From Sphingomonas gellani (GTDB lineage: Bacteria; Pseudomonadota; Alphaproteobacteria; Sphingomonadales; Sphingomonadaceae), in the NCBI RefSeq assembly GCF_900110035.1, contig NZ_FOCF01000003.1:124001-188000 (forward strand): a stretch of 64,000 nucleotides of DNA, read 5' to 3'. The position numbers and the translations under genes are program-made. This document shows, piece by piece, positions 57,598-64,000 of the stretch. The notes below the pieces were generated by a model that saw only the letters and a program-made list of their open reading frames with translations, did not search any database and had not been told where the DNA came from. The first letter of the stretch is position 1, and each line of letters opens with the position of its first letter.

Positions 57598-58180
57598 GCG
57601 TATCGCTGCTTGCCTGATGCTGGTCCCGGCCCTGTTGGCCGCCGGTTGCGATAGGCATTCGCCGGTCGCGGGGCAAGGCAATGAGGCCGCCGCCGCGCCG
57701 GCTGCGACCCCCGCCACCGCGCCGGCCGCGACCCCCGCCGCTGCGGGTCGGATCGACCGCAGTTACAAGGGGGAGGCGGCGCCCGCCTTCGCCTTCACCG
57801 GCCCCGACGGCAAGGCGACCACGCTGGCGGCGTTTCGCGGCAAGCCGGTGCTGTTGAACCTGTGGGCGACATGGTGCGGCCCGTGCGTCAAGGAGCTGCC
57901 GACGCTGGACGCGCTGGCGAAGCGGGAGGCGGGGCGCCTGACCGTGGTCGCGATCAGCCAGGACACCGACGCATCGAAGGTGGCGCCGTTCCTGAAGGAT
58001 CGGCACCTGACGACGCTGACCCCCTATACGGACGAAAAGATGGTCTGGGTGCCGGCGGTCGCGTCGAACCTGCCCACCTCCATCCTGTTCGATGCCGAGG
58101 GCCGCGAGGTCTGGCGCGTGCTGGGCGACATGGACTGGACCGGCCCAGCGGCTGCGGATGCGCTGAAGTTGGTAAGCTGA
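57596..58180 (+). CDS. TlpA-family thioredoxin-like lipoprotein
   Basis: This 194-residue periplasmic thiol-disulfide oxidoreductase has a lipobox AAGC (Cys18), an Ala/Pro/Thr-rich linker (about residues 30-50) and a thioredoxin fold with the redox centre WCGPC (Cys94, Cys97). TlpA/ResA proteins reduce disulfides for cytochrome maturation or metal-protein assembly. A GGAGG ribosome site precedes the ATG, which shares two bases with the argH start on the other strand. Confidence 0.9.
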   Translation: MRIAACLMLVPALLAAGCDRHSPVAGQGNEAAAAPAATPATAPAATPAAAGRIDRSYKGEAAPAFAFTGPDGKATTLAAFRGKPVLLNLWATWCGPCVKELPTLDALAKREAGRLTVVAISQDTDASKVAPFLKDRHLTTLTPYTDEKMVWVPAVASNLPTSILFDAEGREVWRVLGDMDWTGPAAADALKLVS

Positions 58181-58393
58181 GCGTCGTTGGCCGGGCTGGC
58201 GGTGACTCGGCACCGGCTTATTACACAGCGTCAGGCCGGCATAGGCGATCAGCACCGCCGTCCAAGGCCGCGACACCTCATGGCAAGTTGCCGACCTTCC
58301 GCTCGACCGACATGATCGAGCGAGAGGGGCGCTGGTCAATCGTTCGACACGTGGTAACATTCCCACGACAAACATGACCGCCATCGTGGAGAG

Positions 58394-59179
58394 ATGCTGA
58401 TGCTTGGGCGCAGAATCGGGCTCGTGTCGAAACTGTCCGGCTTGCTTCTGCTTGCCGGTCTTTCGGGCGCTCCATCGATGTTGCACGCACAAGGGCCCGT
58501 GCAGGGCGGGCAGGAGCATGCGCGGAACCGAGGCAGGTTGCCTACCGAAAAGGATGTCTCCCGCCACATGGACTTCCTCGCCAGAAAGGATCGCCTGATC
58601 CGGACGGGTGGCACGAATCTGATCTTCGTCGGCGACTCCATCACGGACGCCTGGCGCAGCGACCCGCAGCGCGAGATCTTCGAGGATTATTTCGGCCGTT
58701 ATCGCCCGTACAATATCGGGATCGGCGGGGATGAGACCCAGCATGTGCTGTGGCGCATCAACCATGGCGAGCTCGACGGGCTGAAGCCGAAGCTGGTCGT
58801 CCTGATGATCGGGACGAACAACCTGGCCAACGCCAACAGGATGAGTCCCGCCGAAACGGCCGACGGTGTCGCCGCCGTGGTCGAGGCGATCCGCGCCAAG
58901 CTGCCCGGCAGCAAGATCCTGCTGCTCGGCATCTTCCCGCGTGCCAACCGGAGCGACGACCCGTTGAGGCGGGCGGTGAACGCGACCAACGCGATCATCG
59001 CGGGCCTGCAGGATCGCAAGACGGTGTATTACACGGATATCGGATCGAAGTTCCTGGATGCCGACGGGACGCTGCCCGGCAACATCATGCCCGATTATCT
59101 CCATCCCAACGCCAAAGGATATCAAATCTGGGCCGATGCCGTGAAAGCACAGGTCGATGGTCTGGTGAATTCCCGCTAG
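58394..59179 (+). CDS. Exported SGNH/GDSL hydrolase
   Basis: This 261-residue secreted hydrolase has a signal peptide (about residues 1-32), block I GDSIT with nucleophile Ser82, the GTNN block III and the DYLHPN block V with catalytic His. It resembles the platelet-activating-factor acetylhydrolase-like group of lipases/esterases that act on carbohydrate esters or lipids. ATG 58394 or 58400 may be the start. It is not obviously in an operon. Confidence 0.87.
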   Translation: MLMLGRRIGLVSKLSGLLLLAGLSGAPSMLHAQGPVQGGQEHARNRGRLPTEKDVSRHMDFLARKDRLIRTGGTNLIFVGDSITDAWRSDPQREIFEDYFGRYRPYNIGIGGDETQHVLWRINHGELDGLKPKLVVLMIGTNNLANANRMSPAETADGVAAVVEAIRAKLPGSKILLLGIFPRANRSDDPLRRAVNATNAIIAGLQDRKTVYYTDIGSKFLDADGTLPGNIMPDYLHPNAKGYQIWADAVKAQVDGLVNSR

Positions 59180-59310
59180 GCGACGTCGGTCCCGCCATCG
59201 GCTTGCGCTGACCACTCAAGCCTGATCGGTGACCGACGATCAATGAGCAGGGTGTAGGACAGGTTCCGGTTGTTTCGCATGACGCCGCGCGGGACGCATC
59301 CCGATACGGT

Positions 59311-59775
59311 TCAGAGACCCAGCGCCACGAACGCCTTCAGATACCTGTTCGCCTCCGCCGCGGGTAGCGCCTCGTTCAGGCGGAGGTACACCTTGCCCGA
59401 AACGGCCTGATACTGCGTGACGACTGCGGGATCCTTCGCCCCGCTGGTCACCACCTCGGCCCGCTTCATCGCATCGGCCGGGGTCGCGAACACCTCGATG
59501 ATGCTCTGGCCAGCCTTGGGTTGAGTGGCGTCGGAGAAGCTCGCCTTGCTGCTATATTCCCCCGGCTGACCGAGAAGGTGGTCGGGGTCGGTCTGGGTCG
59601 TGAGGGCCGTGATCTGGGTCACCGGCAAGCCCGCCTTCGCCAGCCTGTCCGCCACATCGCCGGCTCGCACCGGTTGCGCCTGCGCCGCGACGGCGTTGTC
59701 CGTATGGTCCGGCGTCTGCTGGCACCCGGCCAGCATCAGCACCACTGCGTAGCCCAGCACAGCCGTCGCTTTCAC
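59311..59775 (-). CDS. Lipoprotein of unknown function
   Basis: This 154-residue precursor has a lipobox LAGC (Cys18). The mature part begins with a polar linker, then a soluble domain with mixed strands and helices (RLAKAGLPVTQITALT, IIEVFATPADAMKRAEVV, QYQAVSGKVYLRLNEALP). No known domain is recognised. It is a single gene convergent with the SGNH hydrolase. Confidence 0.7.
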   Translation of the reverse strand: MKATAVLGYAVVLMLAGCQQTPDHTDNAVAAQAQPVRAGDVADRLAKAGLPVTQITALTTQTDPDHLLGQPGEYSSKASFSDATQPKAGQSIIEVFATPADAMKRAEVVTSGAKDPAVVTQYQAVSGKVYLRLNEALPAAEANRYLKAFVALGL

Positions 59776-60165
59776 TTACGCCTCTCCCTGACCACAAAGA
59801 TCGGCTTCAGGTAGAGCCGGCAGCCAGTCGAAGGCAAGTTCGGCCGCCCGGATGTGACGCGAGGCGTTGGTGGCTGAAGCAAGCATTCCGTAGTCTGCGA
59901 TAGAACCGCGGCGAAGACTGCCGCTCACGACATGCTAAGCCGTATGGCGCTACGGAAGCTGACGCCGCGGCCACGCCCCCATTGCTGCGATACGCGAAGG
60001 AAAGTGTCCGTTGACAAGAGAACTTGCCCTCTCAAGGCAGAACATATCGTGATTTGTCAAAACCGAGTGACAGTCGTTTTGACCGATCATGCAGATTTTT
60101 GACACCGAATTATCCGGTACGGCTGAGTGCTTCCCGCTCGGATGTCAGTAGCCGGATGATCGGCA
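59776..60165. other. 390-nt region without a supported gene at the edge of the accessory segment
   Basis: No reading frame here looks coding. The right half (about 60010-60110) is clearly AT-richer than the left and carries an 8-bp inverted repeat plus a TTGACA-like box at 60011-60016. This is about where the backbone gives way to the resolvase-bearing DNA. No transposon terminal repeat could be identified. Confidence 0.55.
60050..60089. repeat. Inverted repeat GTCAAAAC ... GTTTTGAC with outer TGAT/ATCA
   Basis: GTCAAAAC (60056-60063) and GTTTTGAC (60076-60083) are exact inverted copies 12 nt apart, and TGAT/ATCA pairs flank them at 2-nt spacing. It lies downstream of the resolvase gene. It could be an operator or part of a lost element end; nothing identifies it further. 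Confidence 0.45.
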
Positions 60166-60735
60166 TCATGCTGTCAGTGCTGCAGCGGTCAGCGCCCGGT
60201 AGAGCGTGGCATGGTGGCATTTGAGCAGCTTGGCGGCTTCGCGCACCGACGCACCTTCGCTCACCAACCGTTCGCCTAGTGCGATCTGATCGGGTGTGAG
60301 CTTAGGTGGGCGACCGAAGCGTACTCCCCTCGCCTTAGCTGCTACCCGCCCGCTGCTGCTGCGCTGGTGGATCAGCTCGCGCTCGAACTCGGCGATACCG
60401 GCGAACACTGTCAGCACCATGCGACCCGCTGGTGATGTCGTGTCTGCCCAAGGCTCGGCTAGCGAGCGCAGGCCGGCGCCGGCTTCCTTCAGCTTCTCGG
60501 CGATGTCGAGCAGATCGCGGGTAGAGCGCGCCAACCGGTCGCCCTGCGTCACCACCACCGTGTCCTCGTCGCGCAACTGCTCGATCATCCGGGCCAGCTC
60601 GGGCCGGTCGCGCTTCGCGCCCGACACCTTCTCCTCGAACGTCCGCTTGCATCCAACCTCCATCAACGCGGCGCGTTGCAGCCGGAGGTCCTGGTCATCG
60701 GTGGACACGCGAGCGTAGCGATCATCATGTCGCAA
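60166..60735 (-). CDS. Tn3-type serine resolvase, probably with a frameshifted start
   Basis: This 189-residue serine recombinase has the catalytic motif YARVSTDDQD, R-rich SGAKRDRPEL, the E helix EFERELIHQR and a C-terminal helix-turn-helix (SVREAAKLLKCHHATLYRAL). The usual LDRLARS catalytic segment reads GDRLARS. In this frame only a TTG (60735) can start it, giving the odd N-terminus MRHDDRYARVS. The ATG-ATG-ATC just upstream of YARVS is out of frame by one base, as if one G of the usual MIGYARVS coding sequence had been lost. It may be inactive or inefficiently expressed. Confidence 0.75.
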   Translation of the reverse strand: MRHDDRYARVSTDDQDLRLQRAALMEVGCKRTFEEKVSGAKRDRPELARMIEQLRDEDTVVVTQGDRLARSTRDLLDIAEKLKEAGAGLRSLAEPWADTTSPAGRMVLTVFAGIAEFERELIHQRSSSGRVAAKARGVRFGRPPKLTPDQIALGERLVSEGASVREAAKLLKCHHATLYRALTAAALTA

Positions 60736-60841
60736 AAGTGCATCAGAACGGCTGGGTTATGCAATCGACTTCTGCGACAGCGATGCACGAGGAAAGTTGA
60801 ACGTCGGAGGCGCTGTCGCAGAATTTAGCACTTTTGCGACG
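60728..60841. other. Candidate res recombination site of the resolvase
   Basis: Four copies of a TGTCGCA/TGCGACA-type half-site lie just upstream of the resolvase: 60728-60734 (forward), 60773-60779 (reverse), 60814-60820 (forward) and about 60835-60841 (reverse, last base differs). The last pair frames exactly 28 bp, the length of a Tn3/gamma-delta crossover subsite. The location next to the gene is typical. Subsite assignment is inference. Confidence 0.6.
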
Positions 60842-61387
60842 CGACCGCTTTGCGCTCCTCCGTCGCCATCTCTTCAATGGAAAAGCGCAAGCGGAACAGA
60901 TCTTGGTAAAACTGCCTCACTGCTAACAGCGAGCACTTGACTCGTTCCAGCAGTCTCGAGCGACTTCGTTTGCGGGGATAAGGGAGGGAGCGCTAAAGCA
61001 TAATGTGCCGGTATGTGATCACCCCTTACGGGGGCTCCCGCCCGGCGTACAGCGGCCCTGACCGCGTTGCCGCTACTGCTCGCGTTCGAGGCAGTGCCCG
61101 ACCTGTTCCGTACGCTCGGCAACGTCACCAACGACTCGTCGTCGCGCGAATCGTCGCTTGGCAACGCCTGTCGCCTCCATCTGAATCGTAGAGTTCGGGC
61201 CAACCTTACGATCAGCTCGCCGGGCTTGCTGTGCTGTTGCGTCGGCATACCCGCTGAGGATCGCAATGCAGGGCCGATCCACCATCACGGATCGGACCGA
61301 CCCCATAATGAAAGTTCCGGCACACATCGGAACGGCAGGCGAACGACTTATCTCGGCCTAAGTAGTTATGACGGCATCGGAGACCGA
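60842..61387. other. 546-nt region without a supported gene
   Basis: Short frames are open on both strands, but none has a ribosome site or recognisable protein sequence. The stretch lies between the resolvase res site and the metallo-hydrolase gene and may hold worn remnants of a mobile element; no transposase fragment or terminal repeat could be recognised. The promoter of the metallo-hydrolase should be near its right end. Confidence 0.5.
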
Positions 61388-62245
61388 ATGATGCGCATCC
61401 ACCATCTGAATTGCGGCACGGATTGTCCGCTTGGCGGCGCTTTGTTCGACGGCAGGAGCATCGGGCCCCTCGGCAAGCTTGTGTGTCACTGTTTGCTGCT
61501 CGAGACGGATGCGCACGGGCTGGTGTTGATTGACACCGGCTACGGTCTGCGCGACGTGGCGCATCCGCATACAAGACCGGCGCCGCGCATCACCCGGCCA
61601 TGGCAACTGATGCTCAACATCCGGCTCCGGGAAGAGGATACTGCAGCACGGCAGATCGAGGCACTTGGCTTCCGTCCAAGCGACGTGCGACACATTGTCG
61701 TCACCCACCTCGACTTCGATCATGCCGGCGGGCTTGAGGATTTCCCCGGCGCAACCGTGCATGTGATGAAGCGCGAATATGATGACGCCACCGGACCACA
61801 TTCAGGGGTGGTGGCACGCCATCGGTGGCGCCGCTCGCAACTCGACAACGTGCAACACTGGCGCGGCTATGGCGCAATCGGCGAGCCGTGGTTCGGCTTC
61901 GACGCCGTGCGCGATTTGGCGGGACTGCCGCCGGAAATCCTGTTCGTTCCCCTTCCCGGTCATACATGGGGCCATGCGGGAGTTGCGGTCCGACGCGACG
62001 ATGGTGGTTGGCTGTTGCACGCGGGCGACGCGTATTTCTATCGCGGCGAAATGCGTCAGGCTCGTCGCCATTGTACGCCCGGTCTCCGAGCTTATCAGCG
62101 GTTGATGGAAGTCAGTTCAACCCACCGCCTGCGGAACCAGGAGCGGCTTCGGCGACTTTCCCTGGAGCACGCCAACGAGGTGTCGATCGCCTGTGCCCAC
62201 GATCCCGTCGAACTGGAACAATGCCAGGCAGGGCAGCCCCTCTGA
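61388..62245 (+). CDS. Metallo-beta-lactamase-fold hydrolase (AHL-lactonase-like)
   Basis: This 285-residue MBL-fold protein has the metal motif THLDFDHAGG with His107, Asp109, Asp111 and His112, so the usual HxHxDH is HxDxDH. Further ligands are in PLPGHTWGHAG and LHAGDAYFY. Overall it resembles the N-acyl-homoserine-lactone hydrolase branch (IDTGYG, GPLGKLVCHCLLLET segments). The ATG pair at 61388/61391 has GGAGA upstream. It lies in the accessory segment next to a resolvase. Confidence 0.8.
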   Translation: MMRIHHLNCGTDCPLGGALFDGRSIGPLGKLVCHCLLLETDAHGLVLIDTGYGLRDVAHPHTRPAPRITRPWQLMLNIRLREEDTAARQIEALGFRPSDVRHIVVTHLDFDHAGGLEDFPGATVHVMKREYDDATGPHSGVVARHRWRRSQLDNVQHWRGYGAIGEPWFGFDAVRDLAGLPPEILFVPLPGHTWGHAGVAVRRDDGGWLLHAGDAYFYRGEMRQARRHCTPGLRAYQRLMEVSSTHRLRNQERLRRLSLEHANEVSIACAHDPVELEQCQAGQPL

Positions 62246-62282
62246 TCCCGAAATTCATGCAACCGCAAGAGGAGCACAGACC

Positions 62283-62636
62283 ATGACAAGCCAACAGGAT
62301 GTCGTTCGCGAACTGTTCGTGACCGGACTGGTCAACGCCCATGCGGTGGAGAAGCAGGCCCTGTCGATCATGACTCCGCGGGTAGAGCGGATCGAGAACT
62401 ACCCCGAAGTTGCTGACCGGCTGCGCCTTCATATCAGGGAGACGGAAGGACAAATTGCTCGGCTTGACGAGCTCTTGGCGGCCTTTGACACGAGCGGTTC
62501 CGTGCTGAAGGACATGGGTCTCAGCATGTCAGGCAGCATGGCCGCGCTGACACACAGCGTGGCGGGGGATGAGATCGTCAAGAACAGCTTCGCCAACTAC
62601 GCTTTCGAGCATTTCGAGATCGCCGCGTACAAGTCA
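62283..62636 (+). pseudogene. Truncated YciF-like ferritin-fold gene
   Basis: The first about 118 codons match the YciF/DUF892 ferritin-like family: LYVTGL-like LFVTGLVNAHAVEKQALSIM, then ENYPEVADRLRLHIRETEGQ and NSFANYAFEHFEIAAYKS. After AAYKS, where a final helix of about 45 residues is expected, the reading frame continues but switches to Ser/Pro/Arg-rich sequence that looks like an unrelated frame of the next gene. The gene therefore seems cut at about 62637 by a rearrangement. An AGAGGAG ribosome site precedes the ATG. Confidence 0.72.
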
Positions 62637-62674
62637 CGACGCCCCATCGGCGCCGCAGCAGCGGAGCTCTGCCA

Positions 62675-63175
62675 ATGTACAATCACGCCCTCGAACGGGA
62701 ACTGGAAGCTCACGAGCGCTACCATACCGCGCCCCTTTGCTGGTGGCGGACGCTCGCCGCCGAGCAGTTCGCCCAGAACGCTGACGTCGTCGAGGCGGCA
62801 GTCGCGTCGATCGCGGCCGTCTCCCGTCTCGCCCCCGACCATCTCATCGGCGAGCTCACCACCTCACTGGAGGAGGAGCGCGCCAGAACCTGGAACGAAC
62901 TTGCCGCCTTCTACATGCGGCTTGACGGAATGCAGCTTGGGCTCTGTGCCGAGATCGCGGGTAGCGCGGCGGCGCTCAGCGCGAACCTTATGGACCCGCT
63001 CGGCCTGGTCACTCTGCTCAACCTTCTCGCAGCCATACCTGACGATGAACCCAGCCGCGCGGCTCGCGACCGCCGCGACGTGGCTTGGCGAGCGCGGCGC
63101 GCTTCTGAACCGCACAACGATGGCCGAAGTCGAATGGCACCCCCGCCACCGTCGTCGAGAGTGGGACGAGGATGA
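62675..63175 (+). CDS. Protein of unknown function downstream of the truncated YciF gene
   Basis: This 166-residue frame starts MYNHALERELEAHERYH and is rich in Ala, Leu and Glu to about residue 125, predicting a helical protein with one modestly hydrophobic stretch (about 95-120). A GGAGC site is upstream. The last about 40 residues are Arg/Pro-rich and look out of frame, while another frame from ATG 63045 (MNPAARLATAATWLGERG) looks more protein-like there. A frameshift near 63045 is possible. No family is recognised. Confidence 0.45.
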   Translation: MYNHALERELEAHERYHTAPLCWWRTLAAEQFAQNADVVEAAVASIAAVSRLAPDHLIGELTTSLEEERARTWNELAAFYMRLDGMQLGLCAEIAGSAAALSANLMDPLGLVTLLNLLAAIPDDEPSRAARDRRDVAWRARRASEPHNDGRSRMAPPPPSSRVGRG

Positions 63176-63201
63176 CGGGGCGTACTTCGACGGGAGACTG
63201 A

Positions 63202-63417
63202 ATGATGGATCCGCTCAATCTCTTCGGTGCTGGTACCGCCATGGTCGGGCTCGGTGGCGTCGCTGTCGCCGTCCAGGCCTGTATCGAGGTGATCGCCGTT
63301 CCGCGCATCGGTCGATCTATCGCAGACTGGCCGGTGCTCGCCGCGATGATCTTCATCCTGGCCGTGGATCTCGTCATCGTCGGACTGGGCGCGACCATCG
63401 CGCTCGTCCGGATCTGA
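63202..63417 (+). CDS. Small membrane protein of unknown function
   Basis: This 71-residue protein has two hydrophobic helices (about residues 6-32 and 43-69), starting MMDPLNLFGAGTAMVGLGG. A GGGAGA site is just upstream. It ends 11 nt before the next start, which has a strong AAGGAGG site, so these small genes are probably one transcript. Its function is unknown. Confidence 0.55.
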   Translation: MMDPLNLFGAGTAMVGLGGVAVAVQACIEVIAVPRIGRSIADWPVLAAMIFILAVDLVIVGLGATIALVRI

Positions 63418-63428
63418 AGGAGGTCGGC

Positions 63429-63530
63429 ATGGCGAAGCTGAGCAAGCGCTCCGTCAGGAGCAACCTGCCTGCCGTCCAGGCGCAGCACGGTGGCGAGCGC
63501 CGCATCGGCTCGGCCGTGATCCCGGTCTAG
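63429..63530 (+). CDS. 33-residue ORF with strong ribosome site, ending in TAG in frame with the next gene
   Basis: The ATG follows an AAGGAGG ribosome site at near-ideal spacing. The product is short and basic (MAKLSKRSVRSNLPAVQAQH and on to SAVIPV). It ends with TAG at 63528-63530; without that codon the same frame continues into the 63543 gene to 63923. It may be a small gene coupled to the next one, or the front part of a protein broken by an amber codon. Confidence 0.5.
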   Translation: MAKLSKRSVRSNLPAVQAQHGGERRIGSAVIPV

Positions 63531-63542
63531 GCCGTCTACCAT

Positions 63543-63923
63543 GTGCCCGCGGTGCACAGGCCCGGTCCCGGCAGGTGGTCGCGCGAAGCCGACAAGATCG
63601 CGTGGACTGATCCCGCGACCGGCCTCGGCTGCATCATTCGGCGCGAACGGAACGGCGGCCATCTCTCCGGCTATGTCGGCGTCGGGCCTGACCATACGCT
63701 CTTCGGCGTCGAATGGCAGGCGATCCCCGCCAGCCTCGACATCGAGGTCCATGGCGGCATCTCCTACGCCGCCGCCTGCGACGCGAGCGGTCCGGAGGAG
63801 ATCTCGGTCTGCCACGTTCCGCGTGGCACCTCGCCGGGGAGCGGAGGGCATATCTGGTGGGTGGGTTTCGAGTGCAACCACATCACCGACCTGGTGCCCG
63901 ACCGAACGAACGGGCACCTTTAA
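63543..63923 (+). CDS. Phage/mobile-element-type protein of unknown function
   Basis: The encoded sequence contains WTDPATGLGCIIRR, GYVGVGPDHTLFGV, IEVHGGISYAAAC, CHVPRG and IWWVGFECNH, a pattern I recognise from hypothetical proteins of phages and mobile elements that are built around GYVGVPPGHP and HGGLTY motifs. The only start in this stretch is a GTG at 63543 with no ribosome site, so it may depend on translation of the 63429 ORF. The function is unknown. A hairpin follows directly after the stop. Confidence 0.6.
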   Translation: MPAVHRPGPGRWSREADKIAWTDPATGLGCIIRRERNGGHLSGYVGVGPDHTLFGVEWQAIPASLDIEVHGGISYAAACDASGPEEISVCHVPRGTSPGSGGHIWWVGFECNHITDLVPDRTNGHL

Positions 63924-63957
63924 CCGGGTGGTCTGGACATACGTGTCCGCCACCCGG
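63924..63957 (+). terminator. Strong hairpin immediately after the last gene
   Basis: CCGGGTGG (63924-63931) pairs with CCACCCGG (63950-63957), and inside it GGACA pairs with TGTCC around a TACG loop, giving 13 bp in all. It starts right after the TAA stop. No T-run follows, so it may be a terminator or a 3' RNA-protecting structure. Confidence 0.6.
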
Positions 63958-64000
63958 CCGAAGAAGCTCTTCGACCGTCATTGGTCTTTCGACCGACTCT

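Noticed and set aside
57371..59215. A 614-codon minus-strand frame across TlpA and the SGNH hydrolase
   Set aside because: Both plus-strand genes have intact active-site motifs and signal sequences; the opposite frame has none.
60874..61266. A 130-codon minus-strand frame next to the res site
   Set aside because: It has Ser/Arg/Ala-rich composition, no ribosome site and no domain; it could not be linked to a transposase.
61067..61387. An N-terminal extension of the metallo-hydrolase frame back to 61067
   Set aside because: The extra residues have no match to the fold, while ATG 61388 has a good GGAGA site and begins the conserved MBL sequence.
62637..63530. Continuation of the YciF-like frame to 63530 as one 416-residue protein
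   Set aside because: After residue 118 the sequence is Ser/Pro/Arg-rich and overlaps better-looking frames, so a natural fusion is unlikely.

Overview
This window is high-GC chromosomal DNA from an alphaproteobacterium. It is most likely a sphingomonad (Sphingomonas or a close relative). That placement is inferred from the gene families, from a class I PHA synthase followed by a Lys/Ala/Pro-rich phasin, from the rimP-nusA-ylxR-infB-rbfA-truB-rpsO-pnp order, from TonB-receptor and GH3 genes, and from the very dense, overlapping gene packing. No rRNA, tRNA or CRISPR array was seen.

Layout. 1-4 kb: a bifunctional (p)ppGpp synthetase/hydrolase (cut by the window edge), a TauE/SafE permease, a small membrane protein and an AlaC-type aminotransferase, all on the minus strand. 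4.2-7.1 kb: PHA synthase, phasin and clpS on plus; a 19-bp perfect inverted repeat lies exactly between phaC and the phasin. 7.1-12.4 kb: a Crp/Fnr regulator divergent from murA, a purine-salvage pair (phosphoribosyltransferase plus adenine deaminase) and a chemoreceptor. 12.8-17.5 kb: a cystathionine gamma-synthase family enzyme, then a tightly overlapping lgt-midA-GNAT-pgeF operon. 17.5-23.3 kb: an acyl-CoA ligase-like enzyme, a secreted GH3 glucosidase with LacI-type operator sequences, and a YihY/BrkB membrane protein.

23.5-35.7 kb is the core RNA and translation cluster on minus: rimP, nusA, a small tautomerase, ylxR, infB, a VOC protein, rbfA, tdk, truB, rpsO and pnp. A sigma-70-like promoter and a UUCG-capped leader hairpin precede rimP, terminators follow rpsO and pnp, and a hairpin sits just upstream of the pnp ribosome-binding site. 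35.8-49.7 kb is rich in catabolism: a PQQ-type sugar dehydrogenase lipoprotein, a crotonase, leucine dehydrogenase divergent from an Lrp regulator, an RNA helicase, an orphan TonB-type receptor, a fumarylacetoacetate-hydrolase family enzyme and a branched-chain 2-oxoacid dehydrogenase operon (E1alpha, E1beta, E2; no E3). Leucine dehydrogenase and this complex catalyse consecutive steps of Leu/Ile/Val breakdown.

49.8-59.8 kb: glutaminyl cyclase, trhO, a TetR/VOC divergent pair with a perfect palindromic operator candidate, and a minus-strand chain argH-lipoprotein-lysA-siroheme synthase-corA with 1-4 nt overlaps. argH starts on the same CATG as the divergent TlpA-like thioredoxin gene. From about 59.8 kb to the right edge the DNA looks accessory: a Tn3-type resolvase with its res site but no transposase, and with a likely frameshift at its start; a metallo-beta-lactamase fold hydrolase; a truncated YciF-like ferritin gene; unknown small genes; and a phage-type protein preceded in frame by a short ORF and a TAG codon. 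This right end is the least understood part of the window.
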